Position numbers and translations under genes: made by a program. From Microbacterium kyungheense (GTDB lineage: Bacteria > Actinomycetota > Actinomycetes > Actinomycetales > Microbacteriaceae), in contig NZ_VFPE01000002.1 of NCBI RefSeq assembly GCF_006783905.1, forward strand, positions 124,001 through 188,000: a stretch of 64,000 nt of DNA. The letters are read 5' to 3'. The notes beneath the pieces were generated by a model. The model saw only the letters and a program-made list of their open reading frames with translations, made no database searches and was not told the origin of the DNA. The number at the start of each line of letters is the position of its first letter. Position 1 is the stretch's first letter. Below are positions 39,197 to 48,855 of the stretch, piece by piece.

Positions 39197-40111
39197 ATGT
39201 CTGCAGATCCGTACAGCAGCGGCCCCGAGGTCCTCGATCCCGAGGACGACCTGCGCAGCATGATCGCCACGCGCCCGGTCCGGCACCGCCCTGTCGACCC
39301 GTCGATCGCCCGCTCCTGGCTGCTCGTGCCGGGTACCCGCACCGATGCCTTCGACGACATGGCCGCCTCGCGCGCCGACGCCGTCGTGCTCGACATCGAG
39401 GACGCCGTCGACCCGAGCAACAAGCCGCAGGCACGGCAGGACGTCGCCGACTGGCTGCGGGCCGCTGGCCGTGCCTGGGTGCGCGTGAACGACGCGGCGA
39501 GCCCGTACTGGTCGGACGATCTCGCGACGCTCGCCGGAATCCCGACGCTGCTGGGGGTCATGCTCGCCAAGACCGAATCCGCGGACCAGGTGACGAGCAC
39601 GTTCGACCGTCTGGGCGGCAGCGTGCCCGTGGTCGCGCTCGTGGAGTCGGCTCTCGGCATGGAGGATGCCGCCCACATCGCCCGCGCCCGCGGCGCGTTC
39701 CGCCTCGCGTTCGGGAGCGGCGACTTCCGCCGCGACACCGGCATGAGCGCCGATGCCGAGGCGATGGCCTATCCGCGTGCCCGCCTCGTCGTCGCGAGCC
39801 GCGTCGGCAACCTCCCCGGTCCCATCGACGGCCCGACGGTGGGCAACAGCATGCCCACGCTGCGCGAGCAGTCCGGCATCACGGTGTCGATGGGCATGAC
39901 CGGCAAGCTGTGCCTGGCGGCCGAACAGGCGCCTGTCATCAACGAGGTCATCTGCCCCACCCCCAGCGAGGTGCTGTGGGCGATGGACTTCCTCGCCGAC
40001 TTCGAGGGCCGCGGTCGCGTCGTCCGCGACGGCAGCGACTTGCCGCGCCTCGGCCGTGCGCAGAAGATCGAGAAGCTGGCGCTCGCGTTCGGGGTGCACC
40101 CCACGTCGTGA
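39197..40111 (+). CDS. CitE-like HpcH/HpaI aldolase / citrate lyase beta family
   Basis: 304 residues, TIM barrel. Conserved parts are SWLLVPGTRTDAFDDMAASR, the metal-site VVLDIEDAVDPSNK, VALVESALGMEDAAHIARAR, and the second acidic site FGSGDFRRDTG. Members cleave citryl-CoA, malyl-CoA or methylmalyl-CoA. No citrate lyase alpha or gamma gene adjoins, so a CitE-like CoA-ester lyase or thioesterase is likelier than citrate lyase itself. ATG 39197 has GGAGG 9 nt before it. Confidence 0.85.
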   Translation: MSADPYSSGPEVLDPEDDLRSMIATRPVRHRPVDPSIARSWLLVPGTRTDAFDDMAASRADAVVLDIEDAVDPSNKPQARQDVADWLRAAGRAWVRVNDAASPYWSDDLATLAGIPTLLGVMLAKTESADQVTSTFDRLGGSVPVVALVESALGMEDAAHIARARGAFRLAFGSGDFRRDTGMSADAEAMAYPRARLVVASRVGNLPGPIDGPTVGNSMPTLREQSGITVSMGMTGKLCLAAEQAPVINEVICPTPSEVLWAMDFLADFEGRGRVVRDGSDLPRLGRAQKIEKLALAFGVHPTS

Positions 40112-40152
40112 TCTCGCACCGGCCCCACGACACCGCTGGAAAGGACACCACC

Positions 40153-40626
40153 ATGGCTGACGGCATCCACCTCTCGGCAGGCGACGCGAACCCGGGCTTC
40201 GCGCTGCCCGACGCCGGCGGCGCACTCGTGCGTCCCGACGACTTCGCGGGCCGACGACTCATCGTGTACTTCTACCCGGCGGCGTTCACGCCCGGCTGCA
40301 CCACCGAGGCGTGCGACTTCCGCGACAACCTGGCATCGCTGCAGGCGGCCGGAACCGCCGTGGTCGGCATCTCGCCCGACAGCGTCGAGCGCCTCGCCGA
40401 GTGGGCCGAGGCGGAGCAGCTGTCGTTCCCGCTGCTGTCCGACGAGGACCACGCGGTCGCCGAGGCCTGGGGCGCGTGGGGAACGAAGGTCGTGAACGGC
40501 CAGGAGCGGGTCGGGCTCATCCGCTCGACGTTCGTGCTCGCCGCCGACGGCACGGTCGAGTCGGCCGAGTACGGCGTCGACCCGAACGGGCACGTCGCGC
40601 GGCTCCGCGCGCAGCTCGCCGCCTGA
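40153..40626 (+). CDS. bcp: Thioredoxin-dependent peroxiredoxin (Bcp/PrxQ)
   Basis: 157 residues. The peroxidatic Cys is in FTPGCTTEACDFRDN, a PrxQ arrangement with the resolving Cys five residues later. The fold ends with STFVLAADGTVESAEYGVDP. It reduces hydrogen peroxide and organic peroxides using thioredoxin. GGAAAGGA precedes ATG 40153. It follows the lyase gene by 41 nt and may be cotranscribed. Confidence 0.93.
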   Translation: MADGIHLSAGDANPGFALPDAGGALVRPDDFAGRRLIVYFYPAAFTPGCTTEACDFRDNLASLQAAGTAVVGISPDSVERLAEWAEAEQLSFPLLSDEDHAVAEAWGAWGTKVVNGQERVGLIRSTFVLAADGTVESAEYGVDPNGHVARLRAQLAA

Positions 40627-40638
40627 ACCGCCGCGGCG

Positions 40639-41175
40639 TCAGGGCAGCGGGCTGAGGAACTCGCGCGCGTCGACGGTCTTGCGCCGCTCGGGGCGGGAGT
40701 TCGCGGGCTTGCCGCCGACGTACAGCCAGCCGAGGAGCTCCTCGTTCTTGCCGAGCCCGTGGAGCTTGGCGACCGCCTTGGACCGCGTGTAGTGGCCGGT
40801 GCGCCAGATGACGCCCCACCCGGCCTCGTCCAGCAGCAGGCTCAGCAGGTGCGCGACGCCCGAGGCCACCGCCTCCTGCTCCCAGCGCGGCACCTTGTGG
40901 CTCTTGCGGTAGCTGGCGACCACCGCGATCAGCAGCGGTGCGCGCAGCGGCTTGGAGGACGAGCCCTTGTCGCCGTTCGCCTTGTTGATCGCCCGGCCCA
41001 GGCGCTCGCGGTCGTCTCCGCGCAGCTCGATCAGCCGCCACGGACGCAGCGACGAGTGGTCGGCGACGCGACCGGCCGCCGCGACGATGCGCAGCAGTTC
41101 GTCGTGCGTCGGCGCCTCGTCGGTGACCTTCGACCACGAGCGGCGCGCGAGCGCCGCCTCCATCGCCCCCGCCAT
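40639..41175 (-). CDS. Nitroreductase-family protein
   Basis: 178 residues, FMN-dependent nitroreductase fold: ALARRSWSKVTDEAPTHDEL, RVADHSSLRPWRLIEL and VASGVAHLLSLLLDEAGWGV. The C-terminal WLYVGGKPANSRPERRK is of the YdjA/TdsD type. The substrate is unknown; a role in oxidised-compound detoxification fits its coupling to msrB. ATG 41175 overlaps the msrB stop by one base. Confidence 0.88.
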   Translation of the reverse strand: MAGAMEAALARRSWSKVTDEAPTHDELLRIVAAAGRVADHSSLRPWRLIELRGDDRERLGRAINKANGDKGSSSKPLRAPLLIAVVASYRKSHKVPRWEQEAVASGVAHLLSLLLDEAGWGVIWRTGHYTRSKAVAKLHGLGKNEELLGWLYVGGKPANSRPERRKTVDAREFLSPLP

Positions 41176-41579
41176 CACGCCTCGTCGGGCGTGAACTGCA
41201 GCGACAGCGAGTTCATGCAGTAGCGGTCTCCGGTGGGCGTGCCGAAGCCGTCCGGGAAGACATGGCCCAGGTGCGAGCCGCAGTTCGCGCAGCGCACTTC
41301 GGTGCGCACCATGCCGTGGCTGTTGTCTTCGATCAGCTGCACGGCCTCGGGGCGCACCGATTCGTAGAAGCTCGGCCAGCCGCAGTGCGAGTCGAACTTC
41401 GTCCCGCTCTGGAACAGCTCCGCCCCGCATGCGGCGCACGTGTACAGCCCGGCGCGGCTCTCGTCGAGCAGCTCGCCGGTCCACGGCCGCTCGGTGCCGG
41501 CCTCGCGCAGCACCGCGTACTGATCGGGCGTGAGCTCTGCGCGCCACTGCTCGTCGCTCTTGTCAACGGCGTACGTCAT
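41175..41579 (-). CDS. msrB: Peptide methionine-(R)-sulfoxide reductase MsrB
   Basis: 134 residues, complete MsrB. Zinc cysteines are in YTCAACGAELF and VRCANCGSHLGHVF. The catalytic Cys is in GDRYCMNSLSLQF and the substrate site in CGWPSFYE. It repairs methionine-R-sulfoxide with thioredoxin. ATG 41579 has GGAGGA 3 nt upstream; the long frame beyond it is noise. It is coupled to the nitroreductase gene. Confidence 0.97.
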   Translation of the reverse strand: MTYAVDKSDEQWRAELTPDQYAVLREAGTERPWTGELLDESRAGLYTCAACGAELFQSGTKFDSHCGWPSFYESVRPEAVQLIEDNSHGMVRTEVRCANCGSHLGHVFPDGFGTPTGDRYCMNSLSLQFTPDEA

Positions 41580-41669
41580 GGGTCCTCCTCGGCACGGCGT
41601 CGGGCACGTGCGCTGCAGGTTCCATTCAACCTCAGTGCCGGGGGTGTCGGGCTGCGGGAGGATGGCGGA

Positions 41670-42719
41670 ATGGATGCTGCAACCGCCGACGACCCGATGG
41701 CCCGGGAACGGGCGGCCGGTGAACACGAGCGCACGATCGAGCGGTACGCGCGGTTCGCGCGCGACGAGGCGCCGGGGCGCTCGGCGCTGTACGCGCAGTG
41801 GGCCGGCGGTGTGGCGGGCGACCCCGAGGTCGCCGGCATCCTCGCGCGCATCCCCGCCACGCGCCGCCAGCCGCCGCTCGTGTTCGCGGTCGCCCGCATG
41901 CTCGGTGCGCCCGAGGCGGCGTACCCCGCCTGGGCCGCGTGGGTGCGCGGGCACGCCGACGAGCTCGTGGCCGAGGCATCCATCCGTCGCCTGCAGACCA
42001 ACGAACCGCAGCGCTGCGCGGCACTGCTGCCTGCGCTCGCCGGAGTCGACGGGCCGATCGCGCTGCTGGAGGTCGGCGCGAGCGCCGGCCTGTGCCTGTA
42101 CCCCGACCGGTACGCGTACCGCTACTGGCGTGGCGGCGGCGTGGTCGCGCTGGAGCCGGAGGCAGGATCGTCGCCCGTCGTGCTCGAGTGCGAGGTGCTC
42201 GGCGCTGCGCCGCTGCGGCTCCCGCAGGTGGTGTGGCGCGCCGGCATCGACGTGCATCCGCTGGATGCGGCCGACCCGGGGGATCGCCGGTTCCTCACCA
42301 GCCTCGTGTGGCCGGGAGAGGAGGGGCGTGCCGACCGCATCGCCGCGGCGCTCGACATCGCGGGCGCGGACCCGCCGCTCCTTGTCGCGGGCGACGCCAC
42401 CGAGCCCGGCGTGCTTCGTGCACTCGCGGCGCGCGCCCCGCGGGGGGCGACGCTCGTCGTCACGACGCCGGGGGTGCTTCCGCACATCCCGCGCGACGGC
42501 CGTGAGCGTCTCATCGCGACGATCCGCGGACTCGACGCGGTGTGGATCACGATCGACCCGCCCGCGCTTCACGAGTGGCGGGACGACCATGTCGATCCGG
42601 CGTCGTGGGAGGGGTTCGTGCTCGCGCGCGACGGCTCGGCGCTCGCCGCGGTCGATCCGCTCGGCGGATTCGTGCACTGGCGCGCGTCGGACGACGGATC
42701 GGGCGGCGCCCCGGGCTAG
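41670..42719 (+). CDS. DUF2332 protein
   Basis: 349 residues of DUF2332: ERYARFARDEAPGRSALYAQ, then RRLQTNEPQRCAALLPALA and the motif LLEVGASAGLCLYPDRYAYR, which resembles a SAM or nucleotide-binding glycine loop. The fold suggests a methyltransferase-like enzyme but the activity is unknown. ATG 41670 has GGAGG 8 nt upstream. It is followed 9 nt later by the DUF3263 gene. Confidence 0.85.
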   Translation: MDAATADDPMARERAAGEHERTIERYARFARDEAPGRSALYAQWAGGVAGDPEVAGILARIPATRRQPPLVFAVARMLGAPEAAYPAWAAWVRGHADELVAEASIRRLQTNEPQRCAALLPALAGVDGPIALLEVGASAGLCLYPDRYAYRYWRGGGVVALEPEAGSSPVVLECEVLGAAPLRLPQVVWRAGIDVHPLDAADPGDRRFLTSLVWPGEEGRADRIAAALDIAGADPPLLVAGDATEPGVLRALAARAPRGATLVVTTPGVLPHIPRDGRERLIATIRGLDAVWITIDPPALHEWRDDHVDPASWEGFVLARDGSALAAVDPLGGFVHWRASDDGSGGAPG

Positions 42720-42728
42720 CTTTGCGGT

Positions 42729-42971
42729 GTGCCTCTGACCGACCGCGACCGCGCCCTCCTCGACTTCGAGGCGCAGTGGCAGCGTCACGCGGGGGCGAAG
42801 GAGGAGGCGATCCGCGCCGAGCTCGGGCTGTCGCCGGCACGGTACTACCAGCTGCTCGCCCGCCTCATCGACACCACCGACGCGCAGGAGCACGATCCGA
42901 TGCTGGTCAAGCGCCTGCGCCGGCTGCGCGACGCGCGCGTGCACGAGCGCAGCGCGCGCGCCGCCCGCTGA
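42729..42971 (+). CDS. DUF3263 helix-turn-helix-like small protein
   Basis: 80 residues with the family signature LTDRDRALLDFEAQWQRHAG, then AIRAELGLSPARYYQLLARL and a basic tail RRLRDARVHERSARAAR. The helix pattern resembles a DNA-binding motif. GTG 42729 follows TAGCTT (42717-42722) by 6 nt, so it has its own leaderless promoter. It is probably functionally tied to the LytR_C gene that follows, an arrangement repeated in related genomes. Confidence 0.85.
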   Translation: MPLTDRDRALLDFEAQWQRHAGAKEEAIRAELGLSPARYYQLLARLIDTTDAQEHDPMLVKRLRRLRDARVHERSARAAR

Positions 42972-43044
42972 CGTCGTCATGCGGTGCTCGCGCCCGCCGG
43001 GCTGTCGGATCGGACGCACAGGCTCAGCCGGGTAACATCGACGG

Positions 43045-43614
43045 GTGCCGACCTCCCGCTACCCCCAGGATCGCTTCGACGACCTGCCGGACACGGAACG
43101 CGTCGGAGCCCACCGCGCCGAGAACCCCCGCATGCGGGGGTGGGTCGTGCTGCTGTGGGCCGCGCTCGCGACGGTCGTCCTCATCGCCGTCGGCATCTTC
43201 GGCACGCTGATCGCCTCGGGCCGCATCGAGCTCGCGCCGACGCCGACCCCCACCGCGACGCCTGTTCCCGAGGTCTCGCCCGTGAAGGACACGACCTACG
43301 AGGTGATGATCCTCAACGCCACCCCGGAGCAGGGACTCGCCACCCAGCTGAAGGACGTCGTCGTGCAGGCGGGGTGGGCCGAGGATGCCGTGACGGCGGG
43401 CGAGGCGGGGTCGCAGGACTTCCCGACCACCACTGTCTTCTACAGCGTCCCCGAGGACGAGGCGGCCGCGAAGGGCCTCGCCGAGGCCATCGGCGGTGCC
43501 GCGACCGAGCAGAGCGACGCCTACCCGGCGTCGTCGCCGGACGTCAAGCAGCTCACCATCGTGGTGGGTCTCGACCGCACCGCGGCAGGGCAGTCGCCCG
43601 CACCCACGCCCTGA
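43045..43614 (+). CDS. Membrane-anchored LytR_C domain protein
   Basis: 189 residues: one membrane helix (VVLLWAALATVVLIAVGIFG), a Pro/Thr linker, and a LytR C-terminal domain (TYEVMILNATPEQGLATQL onward). The catalytic LCP (LytR-CpsA-Psr) part is absent. It may bind cell-wall polymers or assist LCP glycopolymer transferases. GTG 43045 follows TAACAT (43033-43038) by 6 nt (leaderless). Confidence 0.85.
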   Translation: MPTSRYPQDRFDDLPDTERVGAHRAENPRMRGWVVLLWAALATVVLIAVGIFGTLIASGRIELAPTPTPTATPVPEVSPVKDTTYEVMILNATPEQGLATQLKDVVVQAGWAEDAVTAGEAGSQDFPTTTVFYSVPEDEAAAKGLAEAIGGAATEQSDAYPASSPDVKQLTIVVGLDRTAAGQSPAPTP

Positions 43615-43644
43615 CGCCCGGGCCCCGTGTTTCGCGCGGGTAAA

Positions 43645-43672
43645 CACTTGTGTGCCTGCATGTCAACAAGTG
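43645..43672 (+). promoter_or_regulatory. Inverted repeat in the cspA upstream region
   Basis: CACTTGT (43645-43651) and ACAAGTG (43666-43672) form a 7-bp inverted repeat with a 14-nt spacer. It lies upstream of a -10-like TACGAT (43707-43712), in the 131-bp gap before cspA. It could be an operator or part of a foldable upstream region. Confidence 0.4.
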
Positions 43673-43745
43673 ACGAAAACGCCGCGGACGTCTGTGCGCT
43701 CCTGCATACGATGAAGCCCTGCACCGCCGGCAACAGGAGATACGC

Positions 43746-43946
43746 ATGACCCAGGGCACCGTCAAATGGTTCAACGCCGAGAAGGGATTCGGCTTCATCA
43801 CCGTCGCCGACGGCCAGGACGTCTTCGTCCACTACTCGAACATCGACATGTCGGGCTTCCGCGTGCTCGAAGAAGGGCAGACCGTGGAGTTCACGGTCGG
43901 CTCCGGCCAGAAGGGCCCGCAGGCGGAGTCGGTGCGCGTCGTCTGA
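43746..43946 (+). CDS. cspA: Cold shock protein CspA
   Basis: 66 residues, a complete cold-shock domain with RNP1 KGFGFITV and RNP2 VFVHYSNI. It binds single-stranded RNA/DNA and melts RNA structure. AGGAGA precedes ATG 43746. It has a leader of roughly 30 nt if TACGAT (43707-43712) is the -10. A terminator follows at 43979. Confidence 0.96.
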   Translation: MTQGTVKWFNAEKGFGFITVADGQDVFVHYSNIDMSGFRVLEEGQTVEFTVGSGQKGPQAESVRVV

Positions 43947-43978
43947 CGCCCGCCGCGCGCCCGTCGCGCTGATCGATC

Positions 43979-44009
43979 CGGAAACGGGTGCCACGGCATC
44001 CCGTTTCCG
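43979..44009 (+). terminator. Terminator after cspA
   Basis: CGGAAACGGG (43979-43988) pairs perfectly with CCCGTTTCCG (44000-44009) with an 11-nt loop, 32 nt after the cspA stop. Confidence 0.82.
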
Positions 44010-44066
44010 TGCGTTTCGGCGCCTGTGCTGAGCGAGCGCAGCGAGACGAAGTGTCCCTCGCGACGG

Positions 44067-44096
44067 CTTGCACTCGATAGGGTCGAGTGCCAGAAT
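44067..44096 (+). promoter_or_regulatory. groEL promoter with upstream CIRCE-like operator
   Basis: CTTGCACTC-N9-GAGTGCCAG (44067-44093) matches the CIRCE element with two changes per arm. TTGCAC (44068-44073) and CAGAAT (44091-44096), 17 bp apart, form a fitting -35/-10 pair, so HrcA bound here would cover the promoter. Confidence 0.7.
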
Positions 44097-44099
44097 GAT

Positions 44100-44126
44100 T
44101 TAGCACTCACGTTTGTTGAGTGCTAA
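44100..44126 (+). promoter_or_regulatory. Perfect CIRCE element (HrcA operator)
   Basis: TTAGCACTC-N9-GAGTGCTAA is the full consensus CIRCE. It lies directly downstream of the -10, 33 bp from the first copy (about three helical turns), and in the groEL leader. HrcA repression with release on heat shock is expected. Confidence 0.96.
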
Positions 44127-45782
<1,656 letters not shown>

Positions 45783-45807
45783 TCCAGCCCGCTCGCTGAC
45801 GCGATCC

Positions 45808-45843
45808 GCGGATGCCCCGGCCCTTCTGGGTCGGGGCATCCGC
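45808..45843 (+). terminator. Terminator after groEL
   Basis: GCGGATGCCCCGGCCC (45808-45823) pairs with GGGTCGGGGCATCCGC (45828-45843), with one wobble pair and a TTCT loop. It starts 26 nt after the groEL stop. The stem again contains GGATGCC. Confidence 0.9.
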
Positions 45844-45867
45844 CGTTCTCGGCGTGCCCTCGACGCC

Positions 45868-46155
45868 TCAGCGGAAGAGGCTCGCGGCGGCGAGCTCGGT
45901 GTCGGCGTACTGACGCCCGGCCGCGGCGAGGGCCGCGTTGATGTTCGCAAGCGACTCCTCCACCTGCCGCTGCGTGCCGCGCCACTGGTCGACGACACCC
46001 GCGAAGGCCGCCGACGCCGAACCGGTCCAGGACGCCTGCAGCTGCGTCAGCTGGGCGAGCATCGCGTTCGACTCGGCCTGCAGCCGGTCGATCGTGGCGC
46101 GCACGGTCGTGGTGGAGGTGAGGATCGAGTCGCTGTCGACGGTGAAGACGGCCAT
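45868..46155 (-). CDS. WXG100-family (ESAT-6-like) protein
   Basis: 95 residues, helix-turn-helix hairpin with the WxG motif in LQASWTGSASAAFAGVVDQW and the C-terminal YxxxD/E-like YADTELAA export signal. WXG100 proteins are exported by ESX/type VII systems. No other ESX gene lies in the window, so the secretion partner would be encoded elsewhere. ATG 46155 has GGAG upstream. It converges with groEL. Confidence 0.88.
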   Translation of the reverse strand: MAVFTVDSDSILTSTTTVRATIDRLQAESNAMLAQLTQLQASWTGSASAAFAGVVDQWRGTQRQVEESLANINAALAAAGRQYADTELAAASLFR

Positions 46156-46310
46156 GAGGGCTCCTGACGGTTCGTGCGGTGGCCGGATGCCGATTCCGCT
46201 GTGCCGCCACGCTAGGCGCTGCCGCGCCGGCGGGTGGCGGCATCCCTCGACGTCGGCCGGTTCTGTGCACAACGCGCGCCGGCGGGACGCTGGGGAGGAG
46301 AGCTGCGGCG

Positions 46311-48068
46311 TCAGTCCGGAGCGTCCGTCAGCCGCTGCAGCGGCTGCGTCGGGATCGACGCGTGGTCGGCCGCCTCGCGCGCGTCGGCGAGAGGGAACGA
46401 GACGCGGAACGTCGCTCCGCCGCCCGGGGTGTCGGTGACCTCGACGGTGCCGTGCAGCGCCTCGACGATGGACGCGACGATGGACAGGCCGAGGCCCGAG
46501 CCGCCGGTCTCACGCGTGCGCGACGTATCGGCACGCCAGAAGCGCTGGAAGATCTTCTCCTTGATCTGGTCGGGGACGCCCTCGCCGTGGTCGACGACCT
46601 CGATCCAGCCCATGCGGCTCGTCCCGTCGACGCCGACGCGCAGATCGATGGGGGAATCCTCGGCGGAGTAGCGACGGGCGTTGCCCAGCAGGTTCGTCAC
46701 CACCTGGCGGATCCTGTTCTCGTCACCCAGCACGACGGGCACCACGGCGTCGGCGGGCGCCGCCGGCTCGTGCTCGGGGACGAGGGGCGGCAGCTCGGCC
46801 GCGCTGCCGTTCGCCTGCGTCGCGGGCAGCGGCTTGGGGCGGCGGCGCAGCATCGACAGCGTCGCGCCGGCGCGCGAGATCGCCGACGGCGGCGTTCCGC
46901 GGCGCTTCGACTCGGGCGCCGTCATCGTCTCGGACGCGCGTGCGGGCTCGGGGTCGAAGAGGGTGGTGTCGAGCACGGTGACGGGACGCATCGGGGCGGC
47001 CGCGCGCACATCGAGCGCGGCATCCCTCGCCACCGGGCGCAGGTCGACCGGCACGATCACGACGTCGCGGCGCTCATCCAGGCGCGCGAGGGCGAGGAGG
47101 TCCTCGACCAGCACGCCCATGCGGATCGCCTCCTTCTCGATGCGGTCCATGGACTGCGCGACCTGCTCGTCGCCGCGCACGGCGCCCATGCGGTACAGCT
47201 CCGCGTAGCCGCGGACCGTCACGAGCGGTGTGCGCAGCTCGTGACTCGCGTCGCCGATGAAGCGCCGCATCTGACGCACGGTCGCGTCCCGCTGCGAGAT
47301 CGCGCCGTCCACGCGGTCGAGCATCGCGTTGATCGCGGTCTTGAGACGGCCGACCTCCGTCGTCTTGGGCTCGATGTCGGTCATGCGCTGCGTCAGGTCG
47401 CCGGCGGCGATGAGGTCGGCGGTCGCCTCGACCTGCCCGAGGCTGCGGAAGGTCAGCGTGACGAGGAGGCGGGTGGCGAACGCGCCGGCGATGAGGATCA
47501 CGAGCGCGAGGATCGAGTAGATGCCGAGGTAGTTCGCGATCGTGCGGTTGACGCCCGCGAGCGGGGAGGCGACCAGCTGCGGGTACAGCAGCCCGCCGTC
47601 TTCGTACTGCTGCACCGACACGGTGGCGCGGAAGGTGGCTTCGCCGTCCGCCGAGGTCAGCTCACGGATCTGCCCGGACTGCGTCTGCGCCTCGGTCAGG
47701 GACAGCGTCTCGGGCACGACGGGCGTGGGGCCGCCGCGGCCGCCGACGAGCGCCAGCATCTTGTCGCCCTGGTTGGGGTCGTACACCGCGACGAAGTAGT
47801 CGACGCTGTACGGGCTCTCCTTCATGGTGACGACCAGATGCCCGTTGACGGACGAGAAGTCGAGCAGCGGGGCAGCGGCCTCCGTGCCCGCGAGGGACTG
47901 CAGCTGTGTGTCGACGCCGTCGATCAGCGAGTTGCGCAGGAACACCGCGGTGCCGACGCCGGCCGCGATGAGGCCGACGGCCAGGAGCGCGACAGTGACC
48001 CCGGTGACCTTCGCGCGCAGACTGGTTCCGCGCCACCACCGGGTGACCGCGTCAGGCTTCTGCGCCAG
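46311..48068 (-). CDS. Sensor histidine kinase, MprB/TcrS-like, probable CTG start
   Basis: 585 residues from CTG 48068. Two membrane helices (about 21-45 and 178-203) flank an outer sensor domain; then come HAMP, the H-box GDASHELRTPL (His near 276), N-box LLGNARRYSAED and G-boxes GEGVPDQ and GSGLGLSIV. The first ATG/GTG/TTG in frame (GTG 47945) would delete the first membrane helix. The upstream frame is open, and CTG 48068, with GAGGGGGA 7 nt before it, restores MAQKPDAVTRWWRGTSLRAK. About 80 residues of low complexity (about 367-444) interrupt the ATPase domain before the N-box. It follows its response regulator. Confidence 0.85.
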   Translation of the reverse strand: MAQKPDAVTRWWRGTSLRAKVTGVTVALLAVGLIAAGVGTAVFLRNSLIDGVDTQLQSLAGTEAAAPLLDFSSVNGHLVVTMKESPYSVDYFVAVYDPNQGDKMLALVGGRGGPTPVVPETLSLTEAQTQSGQIRELTSADGEATFRATVSVQQYEDGGLLYPQLVASPLAGVNRTIANYLGIYSILALVILIAGAFATRLLVTLTFRSLGQVEATADLIAAGDLTQRMTDIEPKTTEVGRLKTAINAMLDRVDGAISQRDATVRQMRRFIGDASHELRTPLVTVRGYAELYRMGAVRGDEQVAQSMDRIEKEAIRMGVLVEDLLALARLDERRDVVIVPVDLRPVARDAALDVRAAAPMRPVTVLDTTLFDPEPARASETMTAPESKRRGTPPSAISRAGATLSMLRRRPKPLPATQANGSAAELPPLVPEHEPAAPADAVVPVVLGDENRIRQVVTNLLGNARRYSAEDSPIDLRVGVDGTSRMGWIEVVDHGEGVPDQIKEKIFQRFWRADTSRTRETGGSGLGLSIVASIVEALHGTVEVTDTPGGGATFRVSFPLADAREAADHASIPTQPLQRLTDAPD

Positions 48069-48098
48069 GTCTCGTCCCCCTCTGCCGGCATCCCGCGA

Positions 48099-48791
48099 CT
48101 AGGCGGTCTTGCCCGCCTTCAGCATGTACCCGAAGCCCCGCTTGGTCTGGATGAGCGGCTCGGTCGAGTGCGGGTCGATCTTGCGGCGCAGGTACGAGAT
48201 GTAGCTCTCGACGATGCCCGCGTCGCCGTTGAAGTCGTACTCCCACACGTGGTCGAGGATCTGCGCCTTCGACAGCACGCGGTTCGGGTTGAGCATGAGG
48301 TAGCGCAGCAGCTTGAACTCGGTGGGGCTCAGGTCGATCGAGACGTCGCCGACCTGCACGTCGTGCGTGTCCTGGTCCATCGTGAGCTCGCCGGCGCGGA
48401 TGACCGACTCCTCGTCGGCCTGCATCGTGCGACGCAGGATCGCCTGGATGCGGGCCACGATCTCGTCGAGGCTGAAGGGCTTGGTGACATAGTCGTCGCC
48501 GCCCGCGTTGAGACCGGTGATCTTGTCTTCGGTCTCGTCCTTCGCGGTGAGGAAGAGGATCGGAGCGGTGTACCCGGCGCCGCGGAGCCGCTTGGTGACG
48601 CTGAAGCCGTTCATGTCGGGCAGCATCACGTCGAGGATGATGAGGTCGGGCTCCTCTTCGAGGACCGCCGAGATGGTCTGGGCGCCGTTCGAGACGGCCC
48701 GGACCTGGAACCCGGCGAATCGGAGGCTGGTGATCAGCAGATCGCGGATGTTCGGTTCGTCGTCCACGACGAGGATGCGCGGTGCGGTCAT
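48099..48791 (-). CDS. OmpR-family response regulator, MprA/TcrX-like
   Basis: 230 residues. The receiver has VVDDEPNIRD, phospho-Asp in LIILDVMLPDMNG, and switch residues in FLTAKDE and DDYVTKPFS. The winged helix has LSPTEFKLLRYLMLNPNRVL and the wing IQTKRGFGYMLK. It pairs with the kinase that follows 30 nt later. ATG 48791 is preceded by CATAAT (48803-48798) at 6 nt, so it is leaderless; the frame to 49427 is antisense to nothing real. The target genes are unknown. Confidence 0.93.
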   Translation of the reverse strand: MTAPRILVVDDEPNIRDLLITSLRFAGFQVRAVSNGAQTISAVLEEEPDLIILDVMLPDMNGFSVTKRLRGAGYTAPILFLTAKDETEDKITGLNAGGDDYVTKPFSLDEIVARIQAILRRTMQADEESVIRAGELTMDQDTHDVQVGDVSIDLSPTEFKLLRYLMLNPNRVLSKAQILDHVWEYDFNGDAGIVESYISYLRRKIDPHSTEPLIQTKRGFGYMLKAGKTA

Positions 48792-48855
48792 GGGCCCATT
48801 ATGTCGGCGTATGCCATGTCGTGCCTGGATATCGGCGACACGGCCGCGAAATCGA

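Noticed and set aside
39197..40111. Citrate lyase operon
   Set aside because: Only a CitE-like protein is present, with no alpha, gamma or ligase genes nearby.
45868..46155. ESX (type VII) cluster
   Set aside because: Only one WXG100 gene is present and its neighbours are groEL and a two-component system.
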